Assembly (NCBI RefSeq): GCF_016863395.1
Contig: NZ_BOOU01000081.1
Coordinates: forward strand, 1 to 64,000
From: Sphaerisporangium rufum
GTDB taxonomy: Bacteria; Actinomycetota; Actinomycetes; Streptosporangiales; Streptosporangiaceae
Direction: 5' to 3'
Length of the DNA stretch: 64,000 nt
Shown here: positions 63,334 through 64,000 of the stretch, in pieces
Numbering within the stretch: position 1 is the stretch's first letter
How the letters are laid out: each line of letters opens with the position of its first letter
The notes under the pieces: model-generated
Told to the model about the DNA's origin: nothing
Seen by the model: the letters and a program-made list of their open reading frames with translations, nothing else
Database searches by the model: none
Position numbers and translations under genes: made by a program

Positions 63334-63358
63334 CGGCGTGGAGGGTCGAGGAGGCGAT

Positions 63359-64000
63359 GTGCGCGGCGGACAGTCCCACCAACGTGGCGATGCCGCATGT
63401 CCGGTCGATGCCGACGATCTGCCCGACGGTGTGGTGGTGGCCGACCACCGCGGCCGGGTGGTGGCGGTCAACCGGGCCGCCTGCCGGCTCACCGGCACCT
63501 CCCGCGAGGCCGTCCTCGGCCGCAACTTCGCCGATGTGCTGCCCTTCCGCGACCATGACGGCCGTGACTGGTGGAAGTGGCTGGACGCCTACGGCGGCCT
63601 GCGCATCCGCAGTCGTCAGCCCGAGTGCTCGCTCTACCTGCCCGGCGGGCAGGAGCTGCTGGTGGCCGCCCGCTTCGTACGCGTCCCCGAGCGCGGCGGC
63701 GACGTCGCGCGGGTCGTGGTCACGCTGCGCGGCGCCGCGGCCCGCGCCCGGCTGGAGCGCAGCCGCGCCGACCTGGTCTCCACCGTCGCCCACGAGCTGC
63801 GCTCGCCGCTGACCAGCGTCAAGGGGTTCACCGCCACCCTGCTGGCCAAGTGGGGCCGCTTCACCGACGACCAGAAGCGCGTGATGCTGGAGACGGTGAA
63901 CGCCGACGCCGACCGGGTCACCCGCCTGATCACCGAGCTGCTCGACGTCTCGCGCATCGAGTCCGGCCGGCTGCAGATCCACCGGCAGGTGGTCGACGTG
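63359..64000 (+). CDS. PAS-domain sensor histidine kinase, 5' part only
   Basis: 214 codons before the window ends. A PAS domain at about 22-130 (LPDGVVVADHRGRVVAVNRAACRLTG) and the dimerisation/phosphoacceptor helix with H145 in VSTVAHELRSPLTSVKGF; the ATPase domain lies beyond. No transmembrane span is seen, so a cytoplasmic sensor. GTG 63359 has GAGGAGG four bases upstream; a GTG at 63338 is in frame. Such a kinase follows the rplT/methyltransferase genes in several actinomycetes. Stimulus unknown. Confidence 0.88.
   Translation, partial: MRGGQSHQRGDAACPVDADDLPDGVVVADHRGRVVAVNRAACRLTGTSREAVLGRNFADVLPFRDHDGRDWWKWLDAYGGLRIRSRQPECSLYLPGGQELLVAARFVRVPERGGDVARVVVTLRGAAARARLERSRADLVSTVAHELRSPLTSVKGFTATLLAKWGRFTDDQKRVMLETVNADADRVTRLITELLDVSRIESGRLQIHRQVVDV

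Overview
The window is about 64 kb of very GC-rich chromosomal DNA with GTG starts, actinobacterial protein families and a core gene order shared with Mycobacterium tuberculosis (thrS, HIT, pgsA, patA, pimA, pdxS, pdxT, yebC, ruvCAB, yajC-secDF, apt, rel, cyclophilin, metallo-beta-lactamase, hisS, rarA, DUF948, alaS, ruvX, mltG, aroE). Here that block runs directly into infC-rpmI-rplT, a TrmH-type methyltransferase and a PAS histidine kinase. This points to a non-mycobacterial actinomycete, perhaps of the Streptosporangiales type; the genus cannot be fixed from sequence alone. I saw no rRNA, tRNA, CRISPR array, phage or intact insertion sequence.

Layout. 1-3.4 kb: small heat shock protein, a DUF1876 protein, a branched-polyamine-synthase-like enzyme and a GH25 lysozyme. 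3.6-6.4 kb: thrS and a HIT protein. 6.6-16.5 kb: a block that separates HIT from pgsA. It holds a membrane AlkP-like protein, a GHL10-type glycosidase, a serine beta-lactamase-like hydrolase, a frameshifted DUF4097 gene divergent from a MarR-type regulator, and an EF-G-like GTPase. 16.8-20.1 kb: the phosphatidylinositol mannoside operon (pgsA, patA, pimA, LemA-like protein).

20.2-26.3 kb is accessory: GNAT, SRPBCC-ArsR, an orphan Phd/YefM antitoxin, a truncated membrane gene, an XRE regulator, an antitoxin remnant, a beta-propeller gene with divergent codon use, a DUF6225-like protein and a flavin-binding oxidase-like protein. 26.4-42.3 kb returns to core functions: DUF3048 lipoprotein, PLP synthase with phoD inserted between its two genes, YebC, an Eis-like acetyltransferase, the RuvABC resolvasome, the SecDF-YajC translocon, adenine salvage and the (p)ppGpp enzyme. 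42.3-52.9 kb: TetR and an FAD monooxygenase, DUF349, two membrane cyclophilins bracketing an MBL protein and hisS, a DUF2231 protein, a secreted protein and rarA. 53-60.6 kb: DUF948, DUF6167-like, alaS, ruvX, two mltG genes and aroE. 60.6-64 kb: the infC-rpmI-rplT operon with a structured leader, a 23S-type methyltransferase and a histidine kinase cut by the window end.

The most useful observations are regulatory. Many genes have a TANNNT -10 element only 6-9 bases before the start codon, indicating leaderless mRNAs. Two very short ORFs are stop-start coupled to enzyme genes. infC probably starts at ATC behind a perfect Shine-Dalgarno and a leader carrying a terminator hairpin. Paired ArsR-type operators, a divergent MarR-type control region, and a one-base frameshift in DUF4097 are also readable directly from the bases. 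I did not find a clearly undescribed multi-gene system; the strongest candidates for follow-up are the DUF4097/HTH divergon and the decayed toxin-antitoxin patch.
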